Positions 1 through 4,148 of a stretch of 5,150 nucleotides of DNA are shown here, one piece after another; position 1 is the first letter of the stretch, and every line of letters begins with the position of its first letter. Source of the DNA: Actinomycetes bacterium (GTDB lineage Bacteria > Actinomycetota > Actinomycetes > Mycobacteriales > Micromonosporaceae); NCBI GenBank assembly GCA_023437285.1, contig JAEZGP010000503.1:1-5150 (forward strand), read 5' to 3'. Both the position numbers and the translations under genes were made by a program. Under the pieces are notes generated by a model. The model worked only from the letters and a program-made list of their open reading frames with translations. It was not told the origin of the DNA and did no database searches.

Positions 1-173
1 GGGCTGGCCTGCGTCGGGCTGGCCGCCGACGGGCCGGCCGCCGACGAATGGCTGGCCTGCGCCGGTGGGGTCTGTGCCGGTGCGGCTGAGGCGGGGCCGG
101 CGTGGGCCGACGCGCCGACGGCGAGGGTCGCGACGAGCGCGAGCCCAGCGAGACGATGTCTTTTTTGCACCAT
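1..173 (-). CDS. Exported protein, N-terminal part only (signal peptide plus Ala/Ser/Pro linker)
   Basis: Reading leftwards from the ATG at 171-173, 57 codons stay open to the window edge. The product begins MVQKRHRLAGLALVATLAVG: a basic n-region (K4, R5, R7), a hydrophobic core at about residues 8-20, and Ala-X-Ala sites at 21-23 (ASA), 23-25 (AHA) and 28-30 (ASA), any of which could be the signal peptidase I cleavage point. This is a classical Sec signal peptide without a twin-Arg motif or lipobox. Residues 26-57 are almost only Ala, Ser, Pro, Gly, Gln and Thr, a flexible linker of the kind seen between signal peptide and catalytic domain in actinomycete exoproteins. The functional domain lies outside the window, so the family is unknown; a secreted hydrolase or cell-wall-attached protein would fit. 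No Shine-Dalgarno precedes the ATG, but a -10 hexamer lies 6 bases away. A GTG at the second codon is an alternative start. The gene follows the S51 peptidase on the same strand but probably has its own promoter. Confidence 0.72.
   Translation of the reverse strand, partial: MVQKRHRLAGLALVATLAVGASAHAGPASAAPAQTPPAQASHSSAAGPSAASPTQAS
2..61. repeat. Short in-frame direct repeats in the linker of the exported protein
   Basis: GGCTGGCCTGCG occurs at 2-13 and 50-61, exactly 48 bases (16 codons) apart. Between them a 15-base unit is nearly duplicated: 16-30 and 31-45 differ only at one C/T position. Both spacings are multiples of three, so the repeats keep the frame and produce repeated Ser-Ala-Ala-Gly/Ser-Pro and Thr/Pro-x-Gln-Ala-Ser units. 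This is typical of linkers that lengthen and shorten by slippage; it is too short and too irregular to be a CRISPR or a mobile-element end. Confidence 0.6.
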
Positions 174-179
174 TAACGC

Positions 180-207
180 ACTATACGGCGCGTTGCTGGC
201 GTGTCGG
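180..207 (-). promoter_or_regulatory. Probable leaderless promoter of the exported-protein gene
   Basis: On the minus strand a TATAGT hexamer (180-185) matches the actinobacterial -10 consensus TAnnnT and is followed by 6 bases and then the ATG at 173. Initiation at the normal distance would start the RNA on the A of the ATG, which explains the missing Shine-Dalgarno. CCGACA at 202-207, 16 bases upstream, is a 4/6 match to a -35 box. The elements lie between the start codon and the stop of the S51 gene (212-214). Confidence 0.55.
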
Positions 208-211
208 GCGG

Positions 212-913
212 TTACCGTGGTTGTGCGGGCTCGCGCGGTCCCTGGTCGGCGTTGAAGAGCTTCCAGTTGCCCTCGGAAACCACCTCGGTTCTCCCGTCGG
301 TCACGACGATGGCGGTCTCGGCGTCAATCGCGTACGCCGGCATGGGCATGGCGGCGGCCCATTTCTCGGCGCTGGCCATGGAGTTGTCCGGCAGATCCGG
401 GTGATCCACATGCGGAAAGATCGCGAAGTCCACGAACCCCAGCGTCGTGTCGCCACCTCCGGGCGGGCTCCAGCCGACGAAGTCTGACCCGATCCTGGGG
501 GTCATGACCATGCTTCCGGCACTGAGTCCCACGTACACCAGGTTGTCGAGGGTGGGCAGGAGGGCCGCCAACCCGGACTCGCGCATCCAGTAGCTGAGGT
601 ACATGGGGTCGCCGCCGTCGACGAGCAGGACATCGGCTTCCTGGACCAGAGGGACCCAGAGTTCCTCGCCGACGGTGGGCAGCGCGGTCAGCTCCAGGAC
701 CCCCAGGGAGTGCCAACCCACCTGGGCCATCGGTGCCCGGTCTTCCCGTCCGCTGATCACGCGGCAGGCCTGGACGGCACCGCCGCGCTGAGCGTGCAGG
801 GCGGTCGGCACGAGCAGGGCGTTGGACTCGCTGATCGCCTTGCCCAGCAGGCCGGTCAAAGTGTCGCGGATGCTGGCGTTCCTGATGCCGGAGTCGGTCA
901 GCAGAAGCTTCAT
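212..913 (-). CDS. Peptidase S51 family protein (PepE-like, class I glutamine amidotransferase-like fold)
   Basis: The 233-residue product has the hallmarks of family S51 (aspartyl dipeptidase/cyanophycinase clan): the nucleophile elbow VGLSAGSM with the probable catalytic Ser131, a conserved LLVDGGDPMYLSYW loop at 97-109, and FPHVDHPDLPDN at 166-177 with the probable catalytic His168. Asp144 is a candidate third residue by analogy with PepE. The C-terminal AIDAETAIV...EGNWKLF block (from about 195) is typical of cytoplasmic members. There is no signal peptide or membrane helix. Length fits the family (about 200-240). Members hydrolyse short Asp-containing peptides, but many actinobacterial ones are untested, so the substrate is inferred. 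The ATG at 911-913 is preceded by GGAAAGGA (about 4-6 bases spacing), a good ribosome site. It follows the MoaD-like gene by 27 bases and is likely the last gene of the same operon. Confidence 0.9.
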   Translation of the reverse strand: MKLLLTDSGIRNASIRDTLTGLLGKAISESNALLVPTALHAQRGGAVQACRVISGREDRAPMAQVGWHSLGVLELTALPTVGEELWVPLVQEADVLLVDGGDPMYLSYWMRESGLAALLPTLDNLVYVGLSAGSMVMTPRIGSDFVGWSPPGGGDTTLGFVDFAIFPHVDHPDLPDNSMASAEKWAAAMPMPAYAIDAETAIVVTDGRTEVVSEGNWKLFNADQGPREPAQPR

Positions 914-940
914 GACGTCCTTTCCGCTGTTGTCGCTGGC

Positions 941-1237
941 CTAGCCGCCAGCCATGGCGCCCAGGATGATGTAGACCTCTTTGCCGGCGGCCACGGGCTC
1001 GGGTAGCGGCGCGTCGGGCGACTCGTTGGACAGGTCTTCCTCGCACGCGTAGAAGCGCACGAAAGCGCGGCGCTTGCCCGTGTACCGGTCGCGAATGGTG
1101 CCCAACAGCGCCGGGTACCGCGCCTCCAGCGCGTCGAGCACCGCCCGCTGGGTGGGGGTCCCGGCCACCTCGACGCTGACCTCGCCGGTCACTTTGGCCA
1201 GCGTCTTGAGGTGGGCCGGGAGAACCACGCGGATCAT
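941..1237 (-). CDS. MoaD/ThiS-family ubiquitin-fold protein ending in Gly-Gly
   Basis: A 98-residue protein beginning [16 protein letters not shown] and ending GAMAGG. The first beta strand, the [16 protein letters not shown] helix (29-45), a central [13 protein letters not shown] strand/turn (58-69), the late EVYIILG strand (87-93) and the terminal Gly-Gly are the layout of MoaD and ThiS beta-grasp sulfur carriers. In that family an E1-like enzyme (MoeB/ThiF) adenylates the C-terminal Gly and a thiocarboxylate is formed. Length is slightly above canonical MoaD (about 80). No other molybdopterin or thiamine gene is visible, so a role in those pathways is not supported; a dedicated sulfur carrier or a ubiquitin-like modifier are alternatives. 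The ATG overlaps the TGA of the propeller gene (ATGA, 1234-1237), which points to coupled translation and explains the weak Shine-Dalgarno. A longer upstream reading in this frame lies antisense-of-frame inside the propeller gene and was not chosen. Confidence 0.88.
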   Translation of the reverse strand: MIRVVLPAHLKTLAKVTGEVSVEVAGTPTQRAVLDALEARYPALLGTIRDRYTGKRRAFVRFYACEEDLSNESPDAPLPEPVAAGKEVYIILGAMAGG

Positions 1238-2349
1238 GGCAGGACCTGCACCTCGACGGAGAGTACGGCCGGCAGGTCGCGCACGATCGGCGCCCAGGTG
1301 TCGCCGTTGTCGGCCGAGTGGTAGACCTGCCCGCCCGTCGTACCGAAGTAGATGCCGGCCGGGTCGAGCGTATCGACGGCCATGGAGTCGCGCAGCACGT
1401 TGACGTAGCAGTGTTCCTGCGGCAGGCCCTTGGTCAGCGGCTCCCACTCCTCGCCGCCGGTGCGGCTGCGGTAGACGCGCAGCTTGCCGTCCGGCGGTAC
1501 GTGCTCGTAGTCGCTCTTGATCGGCACGACGTAGACCGTCTCCGGCTCGTGGGGGTGCACCGCGATCGGGAAGCCGAAGTCCGAGGGCAGGTTGCCGCTG
1601 ATCTCACGCCACTGGCCGCCCGCGTCGTCGGTGCGCATCACGTCCCAGTGCTTCTGCATGAACAACGTGTCCGGCCGGGACGGGTGCTGCGCGAGGCGGT
1701 GCACGCAGTGGCCGACCTCCGAGTCCTCGTCCGGGATCTCGTTCGAGCGCAGGCCCTTGTTGATGGGCGTCCACGAGGCGCCGGCATCGTCGCTGCGGAA
1801 CGCGCCAGCGGCCGAGATGGCCACGTAGATCCGGTCCTTGTTGGCCGCGTCCAGGATGATCGTGTGCAGGCACAGGCCGCCCGCACCCGGCTGCCACGAC
1901 GGGCCGGTCGGGTGCTGGCGCAGCCCGGTCAGCTCCTGCCACTTCTGGCCGCCGTCCGTCGACCGGTACAGCGCCGCGTCCTCGCCGCCCGCGTACACCG
2001 TGTCCGGGTCGTCGCGGGAGGGCTCCAGGTGCCAGATGCGCTTGAACTCCCACGGGCGCGGCGTCCCGTCGTACCAGAGATGGTCGCCCGTCTCGCCCTG
2101 GTAGGCGAAGTCGTTGCCCACGGTGTTCCACGTCTTGCCGCCGTCGTCGGAACGCTGCATCACCTGCCCGAACCAGCCACCGGACTGGGAGGCGTAGAGG
2201 CGGTCGGGGTCGGCCGGCGACCCGGCGACGTGGTAGATCTCCCACCCGCCGAAGTGAGGACCGTCCACGGTCCAGTTGTTGCGTTTGCCGTCTGCGGTCA
2301 GCACGAACGCGCCCTTACGCGTGCCGACCAGTACGCGAACATCGGTCAT
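1234..2349 (-). CDS. BNR/Asp-box beta-propeller protein (sialidase/VPS10-like fold)
   Basis: The 371-residue product has six Asp-box motifs (S/T-x-D-x-G-x-x-W type): residues 67-74 (SDDGGKTW), 130-137 (STDGGQKW), 186-193 (SDDAGASW), 240-247 (TDDAGGQW), 295-302 (SRTGGEEW, degenerate) and 345-352 (SADNGDTW). They are spaced by roughly 50-63 residues, as expected of blades in a sialidase-like propeller. Databases often name such proteins exo-alpha-sialidase, but I see no FRIP motif, and sialidase activity is not supported. There is no signal peptide, so it is probably cytoplasmic, unlike real sialidases. The start [15 protein letters not shown] at 2347-2349 is chosen because GAGGA lies 8 bases before it; the in-frame ATG at 2358 sits directly against that site and longer versions add non-conserved sequence. 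It heads the operon and overlaps the MoaD-like gene by ATGA. It may be a scaffold or sensor for the Gly-Gly protein; this is inference. Confidence 0.88.
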   Translation of the reverse strand: MTDVRVLVGTRKGAFVLTADGKRNNWTVDGPHFGGWEIYHVAGSPADPDRLYASQSGGWFGQVMQRSDDGGKTWNTVGNDFAYQGETGDHLWYDGTPRPWEFKRIWHLEPSRDDPDTVYAGGEDAALYRSTDGGQKWQELTGLRQHPTGPSWQPGAGGLCLHTIILDAANKDRIYVAISAAGAFRSDDAGASWTPINKGLRSNEIPDEDSEVGHCVHRLAQHPSRPDTLFMQKHWDVMRTDDAGGQWREISGNLPSDFGFPIAVHPHEPETVYVVPIKSDYEHVPPDGKLRVYRSRTGGEEWEPLTKGLPQEHCYVNVLRDSMAVDTLDPAGIYFGTTGGQVYHSADNGDTWAPIVRDLPAVLSVEVQVLP

Positions 2350-2357
2350 GGCAGCCA

Positions 2358-2376
2358 TCCTCGTACGTGGGTACGA
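2358..2376 (-). promoter_or_regulatory. Leader inverted repeat touching the ribosome site of the propeller gene
   Basis: TCGTAC (2361-2366) and GTACGA (2371-2376) are perfect 6-base inverted arms with a 4-base loop. The lower arm overlaps the GAGGA ribosome site (2358-2362 on the minus strand). It could be an operator or an RNA hairpin that limits ribosome access. The symmetry is certain, the function inferred. Confidence 0.45.
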
Positions 2377-2464
2377 CATCCGCATCGCAACGCGCCCGCG
2401 TTCACCTACGCTTCGACGGCCAGCGAGTACATGATCCTTAATCCCCCGCGTGGCGAATACACCC

Positions 2465-2494
2465 GGTATAGGTTGACTCTGCATCGCACAGCAA
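2465..2494 (-). promoter_or_regulatory. Candidate promoter of the propeller-MoaD-S51 operon
   Basis: On the minus strand TTGCTG (2489-2494) and TATACC (2465-2470) are separated by 18 bases, a reasonable sigma-70-type (HrdB) spacing. A start near 2458 would give a leader of about 110 bases that includes the hairpin at 2361-2376. It overlaps the plus-strand promoter of the broken antitoxin, so the two would compete. Supported only by hexamer matches. Confidence 0.3.
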
Positions 2495-2503
2495 GGGCAT
2501 TAT
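2473..2503 (+). promoter_or_regulatory. Probable leaderless promoter of the broken antitoxin gene
   Basis: TTGACT (2473-2478) is a 5/6 match to a -35 box; CATTAT (2498-2503) is a -10-like hexamer 19 bases later, slightly long spacing. The ATG begins at 2510, 6 bases after the -10, so transcription would begin on or next to the start codon. GGAG at 2504-2507 is only 2 bases from the ATG, too close for a normal Shine-Dalgarno, which favours a leaderless message. Confidence 0.42.
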
Positions 2504-2509
2504 GGAGTC

Positions 2510-2760
2510 ATGTCGGTCGTGCTCACGGTTCGCGATGCACCTGAGGAAGTGCGCGACCTGCTGGCCCAACAGGCCAGAGAGTGAGGCCAGTCGGGGCAGG
2601 CGTGTCGCCTCGGCGTCCTCAACCGCCAGCTGACTTCTGCCGTAACCGGCAACTTCTTGCCGAGATCAGCCAGGAACTCGACGGCGGCGCCGGGGCTGAC
2701 CAGAGCGCTCCTCCCGCGGCGGATGTCCTTTCGCACGCTCGAGCTGAACGCGGCGAGTCC
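2510..2760 (+). pseudogene. Broken ribbon-helix-helix antitoxin (FitA/VapB type), no toxin left
   Basis: From the ATG at 2510 the frame reads MSVVLTVRDAPEEVRDLLAQ QARE and then hits TGA at 2582-2584. Beyond the stop the same frame continues as GQSGQACRLGVLNRQ, recognisable as the second helix of this antitoxin family, in which a Ser normally occupies the stop position (TCA to TGA is one change). At about 2626-2629 a base appears to be lost: the next frame gives DFCRNRQLLAEISQELDGG and ends in ADVLSHARAER, the usual toxin-binding tail. Intact relatives are about 75-85 residues, bind their own promoter as dimers and neutralise a VapC-type PIN ribonuclease encoded directly downstream. Here no PIN domain follows; the next 90 bases hold nothing recognisable. 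The family reading is from memory of homologues. A GTG at 2581 overlapping the stop (GTGA) might still allow the tail to be made. Confidence 0.78.
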
Positions 2761-2815
2761 ACCGGCTCATCCGCCGCTTGGCTTGCTGCTATGCCTGCCA
2801 TCGAGAAGTTCCGGT

Positions 2816-2873
2816 ACGTGCAGGGGCACGGCTCCACCGAGTCGGTTCAGAAGTAGCCCGTGCCCCTACACGT
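2816..2873. repeat. Large inverted repeat (about 18 bp stem), possible convergent terminator
   Basis: Arm 2816-2831 pairs with 2858-2873 at 15 of 16 positions (only C2821 opposite A2868 fails); bulging C2857 adds two more pairs (2832-2833 with 2855-2856). The loop of about 21 bases contains a further perfect symmetry, ACCGAGTCGGT (2836-2846). The core GGGGCACGG/CCGTGCCCC is very GC-rich, so the RNA hairpin would be strong from either strand. It lies where the minus cassette ends (stop 2847-2849, inside the loop) and the plus antitoxin remnant ends, and no T-run follows. A bidirectional, U-tract-free terminator is the simplest reading; a recombination scar is the alternative. Confidence 0.6.
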
Positions 2874-2963
2874 GATGCAGTCCGTCGATGCCCATTGCGT
2901 CGGGAAGCAACCGGAGGGCTTGTCGTTGATCTCGAAGAACCAACCGATGAGCCCATGGCTCAC
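2847..2963 (-). CDS. Micro-protein with C-terminal CxxC knuckle (38 aa)
   Basis: Starting at GTG (2961-2963), whose last bases form a GTGA overlap with the preceding stop (TGA 2960-2962), the frame gives a 38-residue product: MSHGLIGWFFEINDKPSGCF followed by PTQWASTDCITCRGTGYF. The end CxxCxGxGYF (C29, C32) resembles the zinc knuckles of DnaJ-type Cys-rich proteins, with Cys19 as a possible extra ligand. The aromatic-rich front (W8, F9, F10) could be amphipathic; there is no clear membrane helix. I do not recognise a named family. Support comes from the stop-start overlap continuing that of the four upstream frames, and from sensible composition despite the short length. The last codons form one arm of the large inverted repeat, so coding and terminator overlap. 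Function unknown. Confidence 0.5.
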   Translation of the reverse strand: MSHGLIGWFFEINDKPSGCFPTQWASTDCITCRGTGYF

Positions 2964-3074
2964 GCTCCGGTGTTCTCGCGGTACTGGTCGAACCAATCGT
3001 TGATGCCCTCGTGGTAGGTCCGTTCCTGCTTTTCGGGCTTGGGCGGCCGGGACTACCGGCGGGTGCCAGCGCAT
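2960..3074 (-). pseudogene. Small gene with an apparent one-base frameshift (about 37 aa if corrected)
   Basis: Frame 2960-3052 on the minus strand reads SRPPKPEKQERTYHEGINDW then FDQYRENTGA and a TGA, convincing protein-like sequence that forms a GTGA overlap with the next gene. However it has no start codon: a TAG lies at 3053-3055. The ATG at 3072-3074, overlapping the TGA of the preceding gene (TGATG), is one base out of frame. Removing one base between 3041 and 3052, for example from the GGG at 3049-3051, would join them as MRWHPPVVRPPKPEK followed by the sequence above. So this is either a recent frameshift, a sequencing error, or less likely programmed slippage. Read without shift, the ATG frame runs through to 2847 with an Arg/Pro/Ala-rich, implausible middle. 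No Cys, no family recognised. Confidence 0.5.
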
Positions 3075-3454
3075 CACTCGATAGGTTCCGCGTAGCAGTA
3101 AGGGGGAGCGTCGTCGCGGGGGTTGGCGCAGAGAAACAGACCCCGAATAGCGTGCATCCAGCCGAGGGTGCCCCTGAACTCGATGGGTTGACGACACCAA
3201 ACGCAGATGCCTTCTTCCAGTACGTCGAAACCATCGGTCTGTCGACGCCTGACAACCATGCAGCTATCGAGCAAACCGCGAACCGCGAACTTGTGCTGTT
3301 GGCACGGCCACACGTCGTTGCAGACCGCGCACCAGCTATCGCCGCTGACAGTGTGCTTCCGGAAGGCCTGGTAGGACTCTTCCCAGAGCGCCGGGTTGTG
3401 ACATTCCAGCGGGGGAATCCGCGGCGGCTCCTCTCCGCCCCATGACAGCTTCAT
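3074..3454 (-). CDS. Cys-rich putative zinc-binding protein, two modules (126 aa)
   Basis: Start ATG 3452-3454 overlaps the previous stop (ATGA). The 126-residue product has two likely metal sites: SWCAVCNDVWPCQQH (C42, C45, C51, H54; pattern C-x2-C-x5-C-x2-H) and GICVWCRQPIEFRGTLGWMH (C84, C87, H101), followed by FLCAN (C109). Further Cys at 18, 65 and 120. The second module resembles short zinc ribbons in which C-x2-C is followed by a Trp/His/Cys hairpin. No signal peptide or membrane helix. I recognise the general style of hypothetical proteins from actinomycete accessory regions but no named family. A GTG 18 bases upstream (3470-3472) could give a longer version. Possible roles are nucleic-acid or protein binding; none is shown. 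Its first module is the same C-x2-C-x5-C pattern as in the upstream gene. Confidence 0.75.
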   Translation of the reverse strand: MKLSWGGEEPPRIPPLECHNPALWEESYQAFRKHTVSGDSWCAVCNDVWPCQQHKFAVRGLLDSCMVVRRRQTDGFDVLEEGICVWCRQPIEFRGTLGWMHAIRGLFLCANPRDDAPPYCYAEPIE

Positions 3455-3672
3455 GCCAGTCCCAAGCGCCACAAGGTGGTCGCAAACGGGTTGCGCTGGG
3501 GCAGCATCCCGCAGCGCGCGATGAAGTCATGTGCCGATGTTCTCGCCGAGCAGGGCTCAGTCTCTTGGCACGTGAGGCAGCGGCCGGTTGCATCGATCTT
3601 GATGTGCAGCTCGATGACCCGCTGTGCCAACGCCAGGCGGTCTTGGCCTCCGGAGCTGAGGTAGGTCGTCAT
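3451..3672 (-). CDS. Small Cys-motif protein with GRCLTC...PC module (73 aa)
   Basis: A 73-residue product starting MTTYLSSGGQDRLALAQRVI at 3670-3672. The core is LHIKIDATGRCLTCQETEPC (23-41 region): C32-x2-C35-x5-C41, with His48 and Cys54 as further candidate ligands, followed by a basic tail (LPQRNPF..WRLG). Small proteins with this RVxELHxxIDxTGRCLxCxxxEPC pattern recur, in my memory, as hypotheticals in Streptomyces and relatives, often beside regulators or integrative elements; function unknown. The ATG was chosen because it forms an ATGA overlap (3669-3672) with the membrane-protein gene; a longer upstream reading is unlike the family. No strong Shine-Dalgarno is visible, so it probably depends on coupling. 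A small zinc-binding regulator or adaptor fits, unproven. Confidence 0.75.
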   Translation of the reverse strand: MTTYLSSGGQDRLALAQRVIELHIKIDATGRCLTCQETEPCSARTSAHDFIARCGMLPQRNPFATTLWRLGLA

Positions 3673-3854
3673 CGCCACTGCCCACCACTGATGTTGACTC
3701 GCGCCCCAACGGGGTAGTCGTGGCGATTGCCGGTGCAGAGCTGACAGGTCTTGACCACGCCGTGCTTGTCGCACCAGCGCGTCTTGACCTTGAAGCAAAA
3801 CAGGCCGGCGATGAACCCCAGCACGATGCCGGAGATCGTGGCGATGACGATCAT
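3669..3854 (-). CDS. Small single-span membrane protein with cytoplasmic-type Cys tail (61 aa)
   Basis: The 61-residue product MIVIATISGIVLGFIAGLFC has one hydrophobic segment at about 3-21 followed by FKVKTRWCDKHGVVKTCQLC (21-40), where the basic residues just after the helix suggest the tail faces the cytoplasm. C28, H31, C37 and C40 (C-x2-H-x5-C-x2-C) could bind zinc. The ATG at 3852-3854 is preceded by GAGGAGGG, the strongest ribosome site in the cassette, so this is likely the first gene and the entry point for coupled translation. An in-frame extension upstream has no good start signal. It overlaps the next gene by ATGA. I infer a membrane anchor for the cassette; no named family. Confidence 0.75.
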   Translation of the reverse strand: MIVIATISGIVLGFIAGLFCFKVKTRWCDKHGVVKTCQLCTGNRHDYPVGARVNISGGQWR

Positions 3855-3875
3855 GACGCCCTCCTCATCAAAGGC

Positions 3876-3926
3876 GGAGGGTGGAGCGAACCCCAGGGCC
3901 ATCTGGATTAATCCGCCCCACCCTCC
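3876..3926. repeat. Inverted repeat in the leader of the Cys-rich cassette
   Basis: GGAGGGTGG (3876-3884) pairs perfectly with CCACCCTCC (3918-3926); after one A/C mismatch three further pairs follow (3886-3888 with 3914-3916). The loop of about 25 bases carries GGATTAATCC, a perfect 10-base palindrome at 3905-3914 touching the right arm. It sits 10 bases upstream of the ribosome site of the first cassette gene, so it could act as an operator or as a leader hairpin. Confidence 0.45.
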
Positions 3927-4041
3927 TCGTCCCGGCACAGCCAGCCGCTGCTGGACGCCGAGGGTCTAAGGCACCCGCGCCTCACAACCGCGCACAGACG
4001 GTGACATCCTTAACGCATATCGTGCGCCTGCAATGATGGAA

Positions 4042-4102
4042 ATGCAAGGCTTGCATATGCATGACATGTGAATGTCGCCCCCATGTTGTCGATGCAGATG
4101 CA
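4042..4102. promoter_or_regulatory. Cluster of ATGCA/TGCAT palindromes, candidate operator of the XRE regulator
   Basis: ATGCAAG-G-CTTGCAT (4042-4056) is a perfect 7+7 palindrome. It runs into a second, TGCATATGCA (4052-4061), then ATGCAT (4057-4062) and ACATGT (4064-4069). About 30 bases on, GATGCA is repeated in tandem (4091-4096, 4097-4102) and again makes ATGCAT (4098-4103). The half-site ATGCA thus occurs about six times in 62 bases just before the XRE gene. Dimeric HTH regulators commonly bind such symmetric sites near their own gene; binding here is inferred. Confidence 0.5.
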
Positions 4103-4136
4103 TGGCGCGCACACTGAGCTACAGATCGGACGGTGC

Positions 4137-4143
4137 GAGAGGA
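4137..4143 (+). promoter_or_regulatory. Ribosome binding site that decides the XRE start
   Basis: GAGAGGA ends 5 bases before the GTG at 4149-4151, ideal spacing. The ATG at 4143 overlaps this site by one base and could hardly be used with it. This moves the start to GTG and gives the N-terminus MARRQLPTVRLRRL. Confidence 0.55.
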
Positions 4144-4148
4144 TGGAC

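Larger units (their letters stand above)
3855..4148. other. Divergent control region between the Cys-rich cassette and the XRE gene
   Basis: No credible gene lies here. Reading left to right it holds the GAGGAGGG ribosome site of the membrane-protein gene (about 3861-3866), a 9+3 bp inverted repeat (3876-3926), the perfect palindrome GGATTAATCC (3905-3914), a small hairpin CCAGC-CGCT-GCTGG (3941-3954), and an A/T-richer stretch with clustered ATGCA/TGCAT symmetries (4042-4102). I could not identify confident -35/-10 pairs for either direction. It has lower G+C than the flanking genes, most clearly at 4005-4075. Confidence 0.6.

Noticed and set aside
1..61. Possible CRISPR or minisatellite in the repeated GC-rich start
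   Set aside because: Units are 12-16 bases, imperfect, without spacers, and keep the codon frame of an exported protein linker.
324..1046. Open frame of about 240 codons on the minus strand across the S51 gene
   Set aside because: Extremely Arg/Gly/Pro-rich and spans the well-supported S51 gene and the end of the MoaD-like gene in another frame.
1238..1447. N-terminal extension of the MoaD-like protein by 70 residues
   Set aside because: Lies out of frame within the propeller gene, is Arg/Gly-rich, and the ATG at 1237 gives the normal MoaD length and an ATGA junction.
1318..2544. Long open frame on the plus strand (about 408 codons) opposite the propeller gene
   Set aside because: Composition is Arg/Val/Ala-rich and low-complexity with no domain; it is the shadow of a high-GC gene. 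The opposite strand has six Asp boxes and a ribosome site.
2585..2846. Search for a VapC/PIN toxin after the antitoxin
   Set aside because: No start region of PIN type and no acidic motif quartet in any plus frame; the toxin is missing rather than degraded in view.
2866..3255. A 129-codon minus-strand frame across two cassette genes
   Set aside because: Ser/Thr/Pro/Arg-rich without motifs; it is out of frame with both the two-module Cys protein and the RTYHEGINDW peptide.
2434..4013. ATCCTTAA present at both 2434-2441 and 4006-4013, considered as flanking att-like repeats
   Set aside because: Eight bases is too short for a convincing attachment core and no integrase or tRNA gene is present.
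4014..4026. CGCA-TATCG-TGCG inverted repeat
   Set aside because: Arms of only 4 bases are expected by chance; not counted as part of the operator cluster.
4068..4148. Upstream start (GTG 4068) for the XRE protein
   Set aside because: The added 27 residues are unlike the family, lie over the palindrome-rich control region and lack a ribosome site.
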